Under the pieces are notes generated by a model. It saw only the letters and a list, made by a program, of their open reading frames with translations. It was not told the origin of the DNA and did not search any database. Source: Staphylococcus taiwanensis (GTDB lineage Bacteria; Bacillota; Bacilli; Staphylococcales; Staphylococcaceae). From it: a DNA stretch of 64,000 nucleotides. A program made the position numbers and the translations under genes. Location: assembly GCA_020544305.1 (NCBI GenBank), contig CP058667.1, positions 1,736,001-1,800,000 of the forward strand, written 5' to 3'. Shown here in pieces: positions 7,728 through 16,729 of this stretch (positions within the stretch are counted from its first letter, which is position 1; every line of letters begins with the position of its first letter).

Positions 7728-9569
7728 TTATTCATCATAAAATTGATAGTAATCTTTAATTAATTCGTACATAATCACTTCATGCCCTTTATCATTAAAA
7801 TGAAGGCCGTCAGGCATGCTAGATTTTCTAAAAGCTGGACTGTATGGTTTAAAACCTTCATATCGGTAAGCGTCGAATACAGGTATATTTAAGTCGTTAC
7901 AAATATCTACTTGTACGTTAACGTAATCAATCAAAGTTTTACCTTTATCATTCTTATCAGTATCTTTACGTTTAACTTTAGAACCTTCCATATAACACTG
8001 TCTTGCAGATGTCATTACCAATAATTTCGCTTTAGGGTTATTCTTTTTGATAATTTCTACTGCACTATAAAAGGCACCGTAAAACGTTTTAGTATCCGTT
8101 TTATCAGTGCCTATATCTATGTTTTTGACCCAATCATCATCAGTACCTTGTATGATAATTAAATCGCCTTTGATTTTAGTAGCTTGTTGGTAAATATCAC
8201 TCATGGTAGCGCCACTTTCAGCAAGATTAGTATATTTTGCTTTAATCTTTTTAGCTAATTGTTGAGTAAAGTTGTTTTTTGCTAATGACCCTTTAGCAAT
8301 ACTATCGCCAATTGTACCTATGGTTTTAACCTTCTTGATACTAGATTTGCTTGAGAAATCATGTACAATTGTTCCGTTTGAAGTAGTTACGCTTTTGGCA
8401 TTTGCTTTATCGAGTTTCGCTTGTAAATCATCTGTTTTACCCAATAAATCTTGTGTAGTTTTTGTATTGGCGTTTGTCTGAGATTGCATTTCTTGTTGTG
8501 TTTTAGCAGGGTTATTTGTTTTTAGGTTAGTAACATATTTAGCAGCTTTACCAACCGCTTTTACATATCTATCTTGCAATCTAAATTCACCTAGTACCAA
8601 GTCCATTTTTATGATATTTCCATTTATGTCACGTTTGGTTGTGATTTCGATAATTCTTAAATCGACATTTAAGCCCATTAAATCATCAATCACTTTAACA
8701 ACATCGCCAACCCTAGGTATAGCATTTTTAAAATACTTTTTTAATAAAACGAAATCGAGTGTTACAGATGTTTTGATACTATCATTAATAACCTTTTCCA
8801 TACTCTTTTTTAAAGTATCTTCTTTTGTAATTCTTCCATCTTGAACAGGTGGCGCATGTCTTTTGCCGATAACATCAGCTAACGGTGATGTATATTCAAA
8901 TTGCAAACTCGCCTCATTGTAAGTTTGTTGATCTGTATAACCACCAAAACCTTTTATAAACGTAAAACATTTAGTAGCATCTTCTTGTATTTTGATATTA
9001 TTAGCGTTTACACCTGCTTTTATCCAATACTCTGGTTTGTATTCGATGTAATCGTATAAATGGAAGGTTTTAGTTTTTGCGTCATATTCATATTCTAGTG
9101 AATATCGTTCCAAACCTTTTTTAAATAAATCAAGATTTGTATCGCAATTACCAAGATTTTCAAATTTCGAAGATGATACTTTAGCATGTAAGTTATATTT
9201 GTATCCTGTACCTTTAAAAACTAAATCGAAATATGCTTTGCCAGTAAAACTACCGTTATAAATTTCGTAAATACGATTATTGTTTAGGTCGTCAATTTCT
9301 ACTGGTCTAGCTTTTATCGTTAATCTGCTTTTTTGACCTCGAGTTTCTTTATCTAGCATTACAATGCGATACTCGTTTTCATCTTCAGGACCAGCAACGC
9401 CTGTTATCGTCCACATTTTTGTAATCGCACCAATAGCATCAAACGTACCCTTATTTTCGTCAATTACAATTGTTAACGTACTATCTGTGTCCGATAATTT
9501 AATGTTCAGTTCGGTTTCGACTGGTAGATTTTGACCGTAACCTTGTAATGTTTTTAGTAATACCGTCAT
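7728..9569 (-). CDS. Tail endopeptidase-like (Tal) protein fused to an SGNH/GDSL hydrolase domain
   Basis: 613 residues in two parts. Residues about 1-340 are a prophage endopeptidase tail (Tal/gp18) domain that forms the central baseplate hub below Dit. After a Gln/Thr-rich linker, residues about 413-613 are an SGNH hydrolase: nucleophile Ser423 in IGDSIAKG, Gly453 in LAESGAT, and Asp587/His590 in MPDGLHFND. The usual block-III GxND is GTDDD here, so the Asn is replaced. Such domains are esterases or deacetylases and could modify wall teichoic acid or peptidoglycan acetyl groups during adsorption; the substrate is unknown. It follows Dit by 10 bases. Confidence 0.87.
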   Translation of the reverse strand: MTVLLKTLQGYGQNLPVETELNIKLSDTDSTLTIVIDENKGTFDAIGAITKMWTITGVAGPEDENEYRIVMLDKETRGQKSRLTIKARPVEIDDLNNNRIYEIYNGSFTGKAYFDLVFKGTGYKYNLHAKVSSSKFENLGNCDTNLDLFKKGLERYSLEYEYDAKTKTFHLYDYIEYKPEYWIKAGVNANNIKIQEDATKCFTFIKGFGGYTDQQTYNEASLQFEYTSPLADVIGKRHAPPVQDGRITKEDTLKKSMEKVINDSIKTSVTLDFVLLKKYFKNAIPRVGDVVKVIDDLMGLNVDLRIIEITTKRDINGNIIKMDLVLGEFRLQDRYVKAVGKAAKYVTNLKTNNPAKTQQEMQSQTNANTKTTQDLLGKTDDLQAKLDKANAKSVTTSNGTIVHDFSSKSSIKKVKTIGTIGDSIAKGSLAKNNFTQQLAKKIKAKYTNLAESGATMSDIYQQATKIKGDLIIIQGTDDDWVKNIDIGTDKTDTKTFYGAFYSAVEIIKKNNPKAKLLVMTSARQCYMEGSKVKRKDTDKNDKGKTLIDYVNVQVDICNDLNIPVFDAYRYEGFKPYSPAFRKSSMPDGLHFNDKGHEVIMYELIKDYYQFYDE

Positions 9570-9579
9570 ATCGTCACCC

Positions 9580-10521
9580 CTACATGTAATATTCTTTGTG
9601 TTTGAACACGACTTTTTGCATCAATTTGGTACTTCTAAACGTGTTCCAACCAGGTATTAAAGTAGGGTTGCGTCGGCTCACATTATAGGCATCAATGTTT
9701 AAACCGTTTCTAAAAGTGTGAATACCGTCAAATTTGATAGTATCGCCCGCTTTCAACTCTAAGCCTTTGATATTAATAACATCACCACTTTCAACCATAT
9801 AAAAAGTAGTGCCGTTTTTATCATTTTTAGATACGTTTTCCGCTAAAGTCACTTCAACTGTGCTATCTTGATTAATTTGATTGATTTCAACCGTACCTGC
9901 ATAATAAACATTACATATTTTTGTATCGTGGAAAGTATAATTACGTTTATTATCATTTACATTAAACGGTAAGTTATCCGATACCGCCCATTTTTCAACA
10001 CTTCTACTTTCACTTTCTAAATCAGTACTATATGCGATGCTTTCAAAATAAGGTAGCTCAATGGTTTCAAATTCAAGTTCAAACTCACCAGCCGTTTGCG
10101 TAGTATCGATTGAAATCGCATTAACTAGACCAACAAAAATTTGTCTACCGTCTACATAATCAAGTTCAAACTCTTGAGGTTTCGTGTTGAATATATCTTC
10201 ATATTTAATAGATGTGTCCGGTGTAGATAATTCACGCAAATAATAATGACCACGTAATAATGCTTGTAAATTTGACTTAAGATGTGTCACTTGAGCCATT
10301 TTGTCTACTTGATATCGCAATCTGAGACTAACTGTTTTCTTTTCTTCATAGACAGAGTTAAAAAATCTACCTTGCGCGCCATTAACTGTACTGTATTCAC
10401 GATCATATCCTGAACCTTTAACGTCATAGGATACTACTTCTAAAACTGAGCCAGTAAAAGTGTTATTACTGACTTTATACTTTTTATTATCTTTAATTAT
10501 TTCTATGTCGTGAGCAATCAA
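9580..10521 (-). CDS. Distal tail protein (Dit), phage tail family
   Basis: 313 residues if started at the TTG at 10521, which follows AAAGGAGTG by eight bases; this ribosome site overlaps the tape-measure stop. A longer frame back to 10602 would run inside the tape-measure gene and is unlikely. The Dit (Sipho_tail) fold is suggested by the N-terminal beta-rich part (IEIIKDNKKYKVSNNTFTG) and the C-terminal galectin-like segment ending NVSRRNPTLIPGWNTFR. Dit forms the hexameric ring joining tail tube to baseplate. Its position between tape measure and Tal is canonical. Confidence 0.87.
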   Translation of the reverse strand: MIAHDIEIIKDNKKYKVSNNTFTGSVLEVVSYDVKGSGYDREYSTVNGAQGRFFNSVYEEKKTVSLRLRYQVDKMAQVTHLKSNLQALLRGHYYLRELSTPDTSIKYEDIFNTKPQEFELDYVDGRQIFVGLVNAISIDTTQTAGEFELEFETIELPYFESIAYSTDLESESRSVEKWAVSDNLPFNVNDNKRNYTFHDTKICNVYYAGTVEINQINQDSTVEVTLAENVSKNDKNGTTFYMVESGDVINIKGLELKAGDTIKFDGIHTFRNGLNIDAYNVSRRNPTLIPGWNTFRSTKLMQKVVFKHKEYYM

Positions 10522-10534
10522 TAATAACACTCCT

Positions 10535-13500
10535 TTACAAGCCCATACTATTGTTTTTACCGTTTTGTTCTTCAATGTAAGATTTAATATAATCAACATC
10601 ACCCTCGTTACGCACAGTTATATTAACGATAGGTCGATTATTTTCTTGCATGCTGTGTTGTACATCTTTAGTCATGTGAGCGTCCACACTACCATTTAAC
10701 GAACCGCCTAAACTGTCTGTTAGGTCTGTTGATAATTCTGGGGCAAATGCCTCAGTTAAATTACTAGCTACACTACGGACTGCATTCACTGCTTTGTGTT
10801 GGTCAGCTAAGATACCCATTCCTAATCCTTGAGATACATACTCCCCAATGCCTCTAAACACTTTAGAAGGGGACGCAATACCTAATGCACTTTTAGCTGC
10901 ATTTACTGCACGTTCTGCTACACCTTTAGCTGCGTCTACTACCCAATCAATACCGGCTCTGATACCGTTTGCTAAACCTTGCATTAGATACTGTCCAACT
11001 TCTGAAAATTGACTGAAGAAGTTGCGTATTGCGTTAACTGCCCGTGACATTCCTGCCTGTACTTGACTAACCACATTGATAAAGCCACTTATTACACTTT
11101 GTACAAATCTAGCCATTGCATTAATAATTGAAGATACCCATTGTGCGCCTCCAGATATCACTCTTGATAACGCTTGAGCCATATATGATGCAACAGCTGA
11201 TACCACTCTGATAAAACCACTAATCACAGATGATACAAATCTGGCTAAAGTGCTTATGATAGAACTTACCCATTGCGCACCAGTTGATACAACATAGTTA
11301 TAGGCTTGTACCATTTTGTTCCAAACGGACTGTGCCATTTGTCCAAACCATTGCGTTACACTATTCCAAATTTGAGTGACATATTGAACGATTGCCGACC
11401 AAATTTGAGACCAACTTGTGATATTCGTACCGAGTATAGAATTTAGCGTGTTGAATATAAATTCGGAAATCTGAGTGAAAATTGAAACAATCGCATTCCA
11501 AATGGTCATCATTACGTTTTGTATTGTAGTTTGTAAAGTTAACCACGCGCCACTAAAGTCGCCAGTTAACAATTGAATAAACGCAGTAAACAAGCCGACG
11601 AGCAATTGAACTACTGAAGAAACAATTGCACCTATCGCAGTAAATATCACTGATACGGCAAGCCATAAAGACTGGAACGCACCTATCACTAATTGAATGG
11701 CACCCATAACCAAACCACCTAGAACTTCCATGAACAGTTGTCCTAGTTGTTGTAGTAATGGCATGATAGGTTGTAATGTTTGTTGGATAGATGCCCACAA
11801 TTGAGTAAACCAGTTAATGATAGAATTTACTGCGCCACTAATTGCAGAAACAATACCGTTCCAAGCGTTGATAATCATATTTCTAAAGCCTTCATTCGTT
11901 TTCCACAAGTATACGATAACACCGACTAAAGCTAATATAACGCCAATGACTATGCCAACTGGTCCAGTTAAAGCACTAAATGCAGTGCCTAATAATGGTA
12001 ATAATCTGCCTATATTAGCTATTGGACTAACTAATAAGCTAAATGCACCACGTAAGATGTTTAAAATACCTTGAAGTATTCTTCCAGCACCTAGAAATCT
12101 TCCTATGTGTCCAACCGCTTGTATCAACGCAGCAACGAAACCACTGCTTATAAACGTACTAACCGCAATAATTGGTGCTAGTAATGCCCACATAATGCCG
12201 GCTAGTATCATACCAATACCAACCATCTTAGCAACAGCCGGATGTGTTTCGAATAATTTTGCGATAAAGCCAGTAAACGCAGTTACCACACGTAAAATCA
12301 CACTTGCAATAGGTGCCATAGCAGTGCCAAATGCAACTAATGCACGTACAATGTTGCCAATTAATTGCATAATCACCGGTCCGTTTTGTTGTACGTATTG
12401 CACAAACTTTTTAAAGCCTTCTGATTTACCAACTTGCTCAGACCATTCTCTGAATTTGCTAGTCATTTTGACTAACCAATCAAAAATGTTAGAACTGTTT
12501 TGAGCGAATGCTTTCATTAAGTTGCCGATACCAGCAAATACATTACCGAATATCTGACCTATTTTAGGTAAGTTCTCTTTTGTGTATTCAATAAATGACT
12601 TAATAGCGTTTTGTCCTTCAACACTATTAGCCCAGTTTTGAAACTTCTTACCTAAGTTATCTAAACCTTTAGCAGTCCATAAGAATAATGGACCCAGTTG
12701 AGTGAATACATTGATTAAACCATCGCCAAATCGTCCTGCTGCACTTAATAATGTGTTAAACGTCTTAACGCCAGTAGTGTTCATCATGTTGAAGAACTTG
12801 CTAGCTGTTTGACTGTTCTCAGCCCATTTTAAGACGCTCTGTGACGCTTGTTCCATACCTTTAGAAACGCCTGCAAGGAATGGCTTCATACGGCTTAAAG
12901 CAACGTTAACTGTGTTCAAACCGTTAGCTAAAGTATTAAATATCTGCGCTTGATTTTGTTTAATGATACTTTCCCAAGTAGATTTAACTTGATCTAAAGA
13001 CGCTTGATATCGTCTAGTTTCTGCGGTAGCTTGCAGTGTGCCGTCTTTAAGCATTTTCAAAGCACTAATTGCCATACCACCAAACGCAAAAGCACCTGCA
13101 CCAGCGATACTAAATGCACCTGCCAAACCTAATATACCGCCTGCTAACACGCCAACTGCATTTAATACAGCCATTAACGCTGGTACTAAACCAGCAATAA
13201 CAGGTATTAAGCCTTGAATACTAGCTATCATTAGCCCTCTGACTTGTTGACTAAAGACAGTGCCAAACGTTCTTATTTTGGTAGCTAAAGCGTCCATTTT
13301 ATTGCCATATTCATCTAAAGACTTACCTAACGCTTTAGTTAATACTTGCGCTCTTGTCATGCCCCGTGTATCAAAGTTAACGTGTACCGTTTTATCATGT
13401 AATGATGCCAACATTACTTTAGCGCTTATTACTGCACGCTTTAAATTGTCATTATCACCTTTGATATCGACTTGTTTATCGCGTAATCTTTGCAATTCTG

Positions 13501-13747
13501 CTTTGGCAAAAGATATTGCGCGCTTAATAGGGTTGGTGTCTCCATCGATTTCCACCTTATGCTCTCGCCAACGTTGCGCCATTGCTTTGGCTCTTTGAAG
13601 GTTACGCTGAAATTTACTGATATTGGCTTTCACATCAGTTTCAATCTCATCTGGAATAGATGTTTTAGCTAAAGTCTGCGCTTTTCTAACGTTGTTCTGA
13701 AAATCACGTATATTAGCCATGATACGAACCATAAAATTTTTATCCAC
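10535..13747 (-). CDS. Tail tape measure protein
   Basis: 1070 residues starting at a GTG (13747) preceded by AGGAGAG. The N-terminal ~150 residues are helical with repeated ANI..FQ-like units (DIRDFQNN, ISKFQRNLQRA). The middle has several strongly hydrophobic stretches (about 165-225, 460-600), as in tape measures that span the membrane during DNA entry. A 44-residue repeat unit beginning GAQWVSSII occurs twice near residues 820-910. The C-terminus carries the IASPSKVFRGIGEYVSQGL motif common in these proteins. No lysozyme or CHAP domain is seen. It sets tail length and is chaperoned by the gpG/gpGT products encoded just upstream. Confidence 0.95.
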   Translation of the reverse strand: MDKNFMVRIMANIRDFQNNVRKAQTLAKTSIPDEIETDVKANISKFQRNLQRAKAMAQRWREHKVEIDGDTNPIKRAISFAKAELQRLRDKQVDIKGDNDNLKRAVISAKVMLASLHDKTVHVNFDTRGMTRAQVLTKALGKSLDEYGNKMDALATKIRTFGTVFSQQVRGLMIASIQGLIPVIAGLVPALMAVLNAVGVLAGGILGLAGAFSIAGAGAFAFGGMAISALKMLKDGTLQATAETRRYQASLDQVKSTWESIIKQNQAQIFNTLANGLNTVNVALSRMKPFLAGVSKGMEQASQSVLKWAENSQTASKFFNMMNTTGVKTFNTLLSAAGRFGDGLINVFTQLGPLFLWTAKGLDNLGKKFQNWANSVEGQNAIKSFIEYTKENLPKIGQIFGNVFAGIGNLMKAFAQNSSNIFDWLVKMTSKFREWSEQVGKSEGFKKFVQYVQQNGPVIMQLIGNIVRALVAFGTAMAPIASVILRVVTAFTGFIAKLFETHPAVAKMVGIGMILAGIMWALLAPIIAVSTFISSGFVAALIQAVGHIGRFLGAGRILQGILNILRGAFSLLVSPIANIGRLLPLLGTAFSALTGPVGIVIGVILALVGVIVYLWKTNEGFRNMIINAWNGIVSAISGAVNSIINWFTQLWASIQQTLQPIMPLLQQLGQLFMEVLGGLVMGAIQLVIGAFQSLWLAVSVIFTAIGAIVSSVVQLLVGLFTAFIQLLTGDFSGAWLTLQTTIQNVMMTIWNAIVSIFTQISEFIFNTLNSILGTNITSWSQIWSAIVQYVTQIWNSVTQWFGQMAQSVWNKMVQAYNYVVSTGAQWVSSIISTLARFVSSVISGFIRVVSAVASYMAQALSRVISGGAQWVSSIINAMARFVQSVISGFINVVSQVQAGMSRAVNAIRNFFSQFSEVGQYLMQGLANGIRAGIDWVVDAAKGVAERAVNAAKSALGIASPSKVFRGIGEYVSQGLGMGILADQHKAVNAVRSVASNLTEAFAPELSTDLTDSLGGSLNGSVDAHMTKDVQHSMQENNRPIVNITVRNEGDVDYIKSYIEEQNGKNNSMGL

Positions 13748-13751
13748 TTAT

Positions 13752-14593
13752 TCACTCTCCTTTCTGTTTTTGTTCTTCTAGCCAACGTTTAGTACCTGAT
13801 TTGAATAACTCTCGTCTACGTTTTTCATGTTCAAGTTCTGCTCGTTTAATACGTTCATAACTACCAGGGTTGCGTATTTCAAATCGTTGACGTTCAATAT
13901 CTCTAGTCATTCGTTTTAATGATTTACCAGCTTGTACAAGGCCATTAGCTTGTGCAACTTGTATCATTAACTCTTTCTGATCTAAATATTTATCTTGACC
14001 ACCTATTATCCAATCTTTCCATTCGTTAGGTGTCATCATCATCAACTCATTATCAGGTAGATAACCTATAAACCTACTCGTTAATTGTCTTATTTCTGAA
14101 TAGTTGAGTAAGGTTCCACGTTCATGATTTCTTTGTAGTTCTCTTTCATTAACTCGATACCAGCTTTCGTTGTTTCTTTGTCCTCGCCCTTCGCCATTTG
14201 AGGCGCTTTGTTCATTTGCGTCCAGAACCCTCGAGATTTTTGCTTGAAAAAACCACTATTATTTAATACATCTAAAGCACCTTGTAATAATTCGAGTGTG
14301 TCTTCTTTTTCTTCAATGATTTCAATTAAAGCTGTTTCAATTTCATCTCTAGAAGGTGCATTTTTACCTAGATATGCAGTAGCACACTCCCAAAAGTTAG
14401 CAATAGCAACCGTGTCACGTTCCAAAATACCGTTGTAAATCACATTAAAACCAGGTGTAGTAACCGTTTTGCCGTCCTTATCTTTTGTATCTTCTGCAAA
14501 CTTCTTTGCTTTAATGTCAAACGCAAATAATGCTTTAGCTTCTACTTCATTATCATTGATTGTAAGCGTTGTAATTGGATTAAATTCAGTCAA
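13752..14593 (-). CDS. Tail assembly chaperone frameshift fusion (gpGT-like)
   Basis: This entry is the -1 frameshift product. Ribosomes translate gpG from 14593 to residue 116, slip at T TTT TTC (14252-14246), and continue in the -1 frame from the CAA at 14246 to the stop at 13752. I read the -1 frame through the whole overlap and found no stop codon. The extension passes GYLPDNEL just before MMMTPNEWKDW. The product would be about 280 residues, with a basic helical C-terminus (RIKRAELEHEKRRRELF). In lambda-like siphoviruses gpG coats and gpGT recruits tape measure to tail tube. The downstream frame alone has only a weak TTG start, so it is probably not an independent gene. Confidence 0.8.
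14090..14593 (-). CDS. Tail assembly chaperone (gpG-like)
   Basis: 167 residues, acidic, mostly helical after a beta-rich start (MTEFNPITTLTINDNEVEAK). It lies between the major tail protein and the tape measure, the fixed position of gpG-type chaperones. The last 51 codons overlap the -1 reading frame used for the gpGT fusion. The zero-frame product ends TIQK. It binds the tape measure before tube polymerisation and is absent from mature virions, by analogy with lambda. A terminator-like hairpin upstream should lower its expression relative to the tail tube protein. Confidence 0.85.
   Translation of the reverse strand: MTEFNPITTLTINDNEVEAKALFAFDIKAKKFAEDTKDKDGKTVTTPGFNVIYNGILERDTVAIANFWECATAYLGKNAPSRDEIETALIEIIEEKEDTLELLQGALDVLNNSGFFKQKSRGFWTQMNKAPQMAKGEDKETTKAGIELMKENYKEIMNVEPYSTIQK
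14246..14252 (-). promoter_or_regulatory. Programmed -1 ribosomal frameshift slippery site, T TTT TTC
   Basis: In the gpG frame the codons are GGT TTT TTC AAG, giving the X XXY YYZ heptamer U UUU UUC. Slipping back one base places ribosomes in the open -1 frame that continues to 13752. I did not identify a clear downstream pseudoknot. Confidence 0.75.
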
Positions 14594-14615
14594 AATGTAT
14601 ACCTCTTTTCAAATT

Positions 14616-14652
14616 TTATATAAAAAAATAAGGGGACAGATGCCCCCTAATA
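14616..14652 (-). terminator. Terminator between major tail protein and tail chaperone
   Basis: On the minus strand GGGG pairs with CCCC around CATCTGT, followed by TTATTTTTTTAT. It begins just after the stop of the tail tube gene. Partial termination here would keep tube protein in excess over chaperone and tape measure. Confidence 0.75.
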
Positions 14653-15186
14653 TTAAGAACTCGTTGTTTTAGCTTTAGATTGGTCCTCAAAGCTACCAAC
14701 TTTTTCTGCAAAACTTTCGTATTCAACAGTAGGTGCGCCTGCTGCTTCAAACCATTCTGGTGGTAGATTAGCTTCAGTTCCTTCTGCTGAGTTCCATTTA
14801 ACTTTTAACGTTAATTCAATTTTGTTATCTTCATCATCGAACGACATTTCGTAACTTTCCGGCACTGTGTAGGCAAATACACCATGATATTTACCGTCAT
14901 CACGTTTGTTACGTTCATACAACCATACACGCAGTTGTTCGCCATTTTTAATTGCTTTTTTAACTTGTTCAATTCCTTTGTCACCAGGAATATTACCGAT
15001 AGTGAGTTTAAACTCTTCAGAAACGGCATTTACACCATAATCTGTTTTACCGCCACGAATGATTTCAGCCAAGTCATTCTCAATTGTGTGGCCACCTTCT
15101 TGTAAGTCAGCTAATAGCAAAGCATCAGTTGGATCTAATTTATCTTTAGCTGGTCTAACTACTGCTAAGTAATTCTTTTGAGCCAT
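14653..15186 (-). CDS. Major tail (tube) protein
   Basis: 177 residues starting MAQKNYLAVVRPAKDK. The size, beta-rich composition and segment EFKLTIGNIPGDKGIEQVKKAIKNG fit the TP901-1/phi13-type phage major tail protein family. It would polymerise as stacked hexamers to form the tail tube. It sits between the tail terminator gene and the gpG/gpGT chaperones and is followed by a strong hairpin, consistent with a highly expressed structural gene. Confidence 0.88.
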   Translation of the reverse strand: MAQKNYLAVVRPAKDKLDPTDALLLADLQEGGHTIENDLAEIIRGGKTDYGVNAVSEEFKLTIGNIPGDKGIEQVKKAIKNGEQLRVWLYERNKRDDGKYHGVFAYTVPESYEMSFDDEDNKIELTLKVKWNSAEGTEANLPPEWFEAAGAPTVEYESFAEKVGSFEDQSKAKTTSS

Positions 15187-15188
15187 GC

Positions 15189-15611
15189 TTACACTTCCTC
15201 TCTCTTAGTTTTATGTCTGAAATTAAATAAAAGTCGAATTGTGCCGTGCTTAGTAAACCTATCTATATCAGGAAATACTGATTGGCTATCAATTCGACTG
15301 TATCTAAATTCGTAATTATCTATTTCAATTGGTTTGTTCAACACATAACCAATCGCGCTAATTAATAGCTTGGCCTCGTACTGCGTTGGATATTGCGAAT
15401 ATACATGAAAGACGATACCTACCGTCTCACGCATATTTGCACTACTTTCGTTATTAGTGACGTTGCTCTCACCCACAACAATATATGGGGATCGCACATC
15501 ATCTTGAACGACATCAAAAACCCTATCACCAACTAATTCGTTAATGATAGGGTCTGTTTTTAATGTTTCGTATAATCTACTTGTAAGTTCAGGTTCAACC
15601 GATACCCACAT
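15189..15611 (-). CDS. Tail terminator / completion protein (DUF3168-like)
   Basis: 140 residues. The layout (helical start VEPELTSRLYETLKTDPIINELVGDRVFD, then SPYIVVGES and repeated beta strands) matches the DUF3168 phage family, which corresponds to the tail terminator (lambda gpU-like) that caps the tube. It ends two bases before the major tail protein start and follows an HK97-gp10-like gene, the usual order. Confidence 0.8.
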   Translation of the reverse strand: MWVSVEPELTSRLYETLKTDPIINELVGDRVFDVVQDDVRSPYIVVGESNVTNNESSANMRETVGIVFHVYSQYPTQYEAKLLISAIGYVLNKPIEIDNYEFRYSRIDSQSVFPDIDRFTKHGTIRLLFNFRHKTKREEV

Positions 15612-15626
15612 ATTTTTAACCGCCTT

Positions 15627-16040
15627 TTATGAAAAATACTTATTGAATGTTTCTCTACCTGCGTCAATAGCAGGGTTCCAAAAAGGTTGAGCCTCTTGAC
15701 CGTAAGTTAAATGACCTTCACCGTCAGCGTCTTCATAAAACCACGGTATCTTTTTAGCACGAGAACCCCCTGGACCCGTCGCATAAATACCTGTACCATA
15801 TTCAACATATATAGCATAATCGGCACCCACACTAACAACACCGGTCAAACCACCATTAGTGAATTTGAAATCAATACTTTCTTTCAAAAATCCTAAGTCA
15901 ACTGGCGCTAATGCTACGGCAGTGTTATATATCTTCATTGTGGTTTTAGCTATACCTTTTTTTGCCCACTTCTCGACGTTTTTTTGGTACCGTTCCACCT
16001 CAACGACTAAACTATCTGCACCATATTTCACTTTAGCCAT
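15627..16040 (-). CDS. HK97 gp10-like head-tail joining protein
   Basis: 137 residues with an N-terminal helix (VEVERYQKNVEKWAKKGI), the core LAPVDLGFLKESIDFKFTN and VGADYAIYVEYGTG. The YAxYVExGTG motif is diagnostic for the HK97-gp10 family of tail completion proteins. It probably joins the head-tail connector to the tail terminator. It overlaps the upstream head-closure gene by eight bases. Confidence 0.88.
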   Translation of the reverse strand: MAKVKYGADSLVVEVERYQKNVEKWAKKGIAKTTMKIYNTAVALAPVDLGFLKESIDFKFTNGGLTGVVSVGADYAIYVEYGTGIYATGPGGSRAKKIPWFYEDADGEGHLTYGQEAQPFWNPAIDAGRETFNKYFS

Positions 16041-16371
16041 AAGGTGCCTCTTTAAGTCGAATTAACTTAATTTCATGTTGGCCACCTTGATCTACAGGCT
16101 CACCTACAATACCAAAGATTTTACCCTCGTATTTAAAGTAATCGTTATCGTTTATTGGTAGGTCATAAGGTACATATAGGTTTCTGTCGTATTCAGATGA
16201 CATTTGATGATATTTAAGTTGTTCTGAAGTAGTAGGCGTATCCATAAAACCTTTTATAATTTTTTCGCTTTTGTAGCGCTCTTTTTTAAACTTGAAATCG
16301 CCTACAACTTCAATTTGACCTTTTGAAATAGCATGTGGAAACTCGTCGTATGGGTCGAACACGATTAACAC
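16033..16371 (-). CDS. Head closure (stopper) protein
   Basis: 112 residues, beta-rich, with DNDYFKYEGKIFGIVGEPVDQG resembling head-tail adaptor/stopper proteins (gp16 of SPP1, phage head closure family). It sits between the connector and the HK97-gp10-like gene. In this family the protein closes the portal after DNA packaging. Confidence 0.72.
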   Translation of the reverse strand: MLIVFDPYDEFPHAISKGQIEVVGDFKFKKERYKSEKIIKGFMDTPTTSEQLKYHQMSSEYDRNLYVPYDLPINDNDYFKYEGKIFGIVGEPVDQGGQHEIKLIRLKEAPYG

Positions 16372-16373
16372 TC

Positions 16374-16724
16374 CTATCTTATGGGTTTAAAAACGTGGAA
16401 TTTAGCACGTTTATATCTGTTTAACACGTCACTTATATAATCAGGAAGGCCATCATTGTATGTGTACGATACTGTCCCCATACTTCTAGATTTTAATCCT
16501 TTTCTAACTTCTGGGCGTTGATAATATTCGATCACATCTGCAACATATTTTTTTATTGCATATGGATAATTAGTTTGCCCATCAACAACAAAGTCATTAT
16601 TCGTTACATGTTTAACATCATCAAGAATGCCATCAACTTCCATAACGAACAACGACTCTTCATCTTCCTTGATTTCTATACCATTTCTTTTTAGAAGAAG
16701 TTTAATTTCTTCGTATAGTGTCAT
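16374..16724 (-). CDS. Head-tail connector protein
   Basis: 116 residues from the ATG at 16724 (MTLYEEIKLLLKRNG); a GTG nine bases earlier is also possible and would overlap the upstream stop. It is all-helical, with the pattern IKKYVADVIEYYQRPEVRKGLKSRSMGTVSYTYNDGLP typical of the phage connector family (gp6/gp15-like adaptors) that bind under the portal. Its place directly after capsid and before head closure supports this. Confidence 0.78.
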   Translation of the reverse strand: MTLYEEIKLLLKRNGIEIKEDEESLFVMEVDGILDDVKHVTNNDFVVDGQTNYPYAIKKYVADVIEYYQRPEVRKGLKSRSMGTVSYTYNDGLPDYISDVLNRYKRAKFHVFKPIR

Positions 16725-16729
16725 ATCAA

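Noticed and set aside
12105-12503. 132-codon plus-strand ORF within the tape-measure gene
   Set aside because: It is the complement of a long repetitive hydrophobic coding region, has no ribosome site, and its composition mirrors the tape measure on the other strand.
13752-14045. 97-codon ORF as an independent gene
   Set aside because: It has only a weak TTG/ATG start and no good ribosome site; the open -1 frame and slippery heptamer make it the tail of the gpGT fusion.
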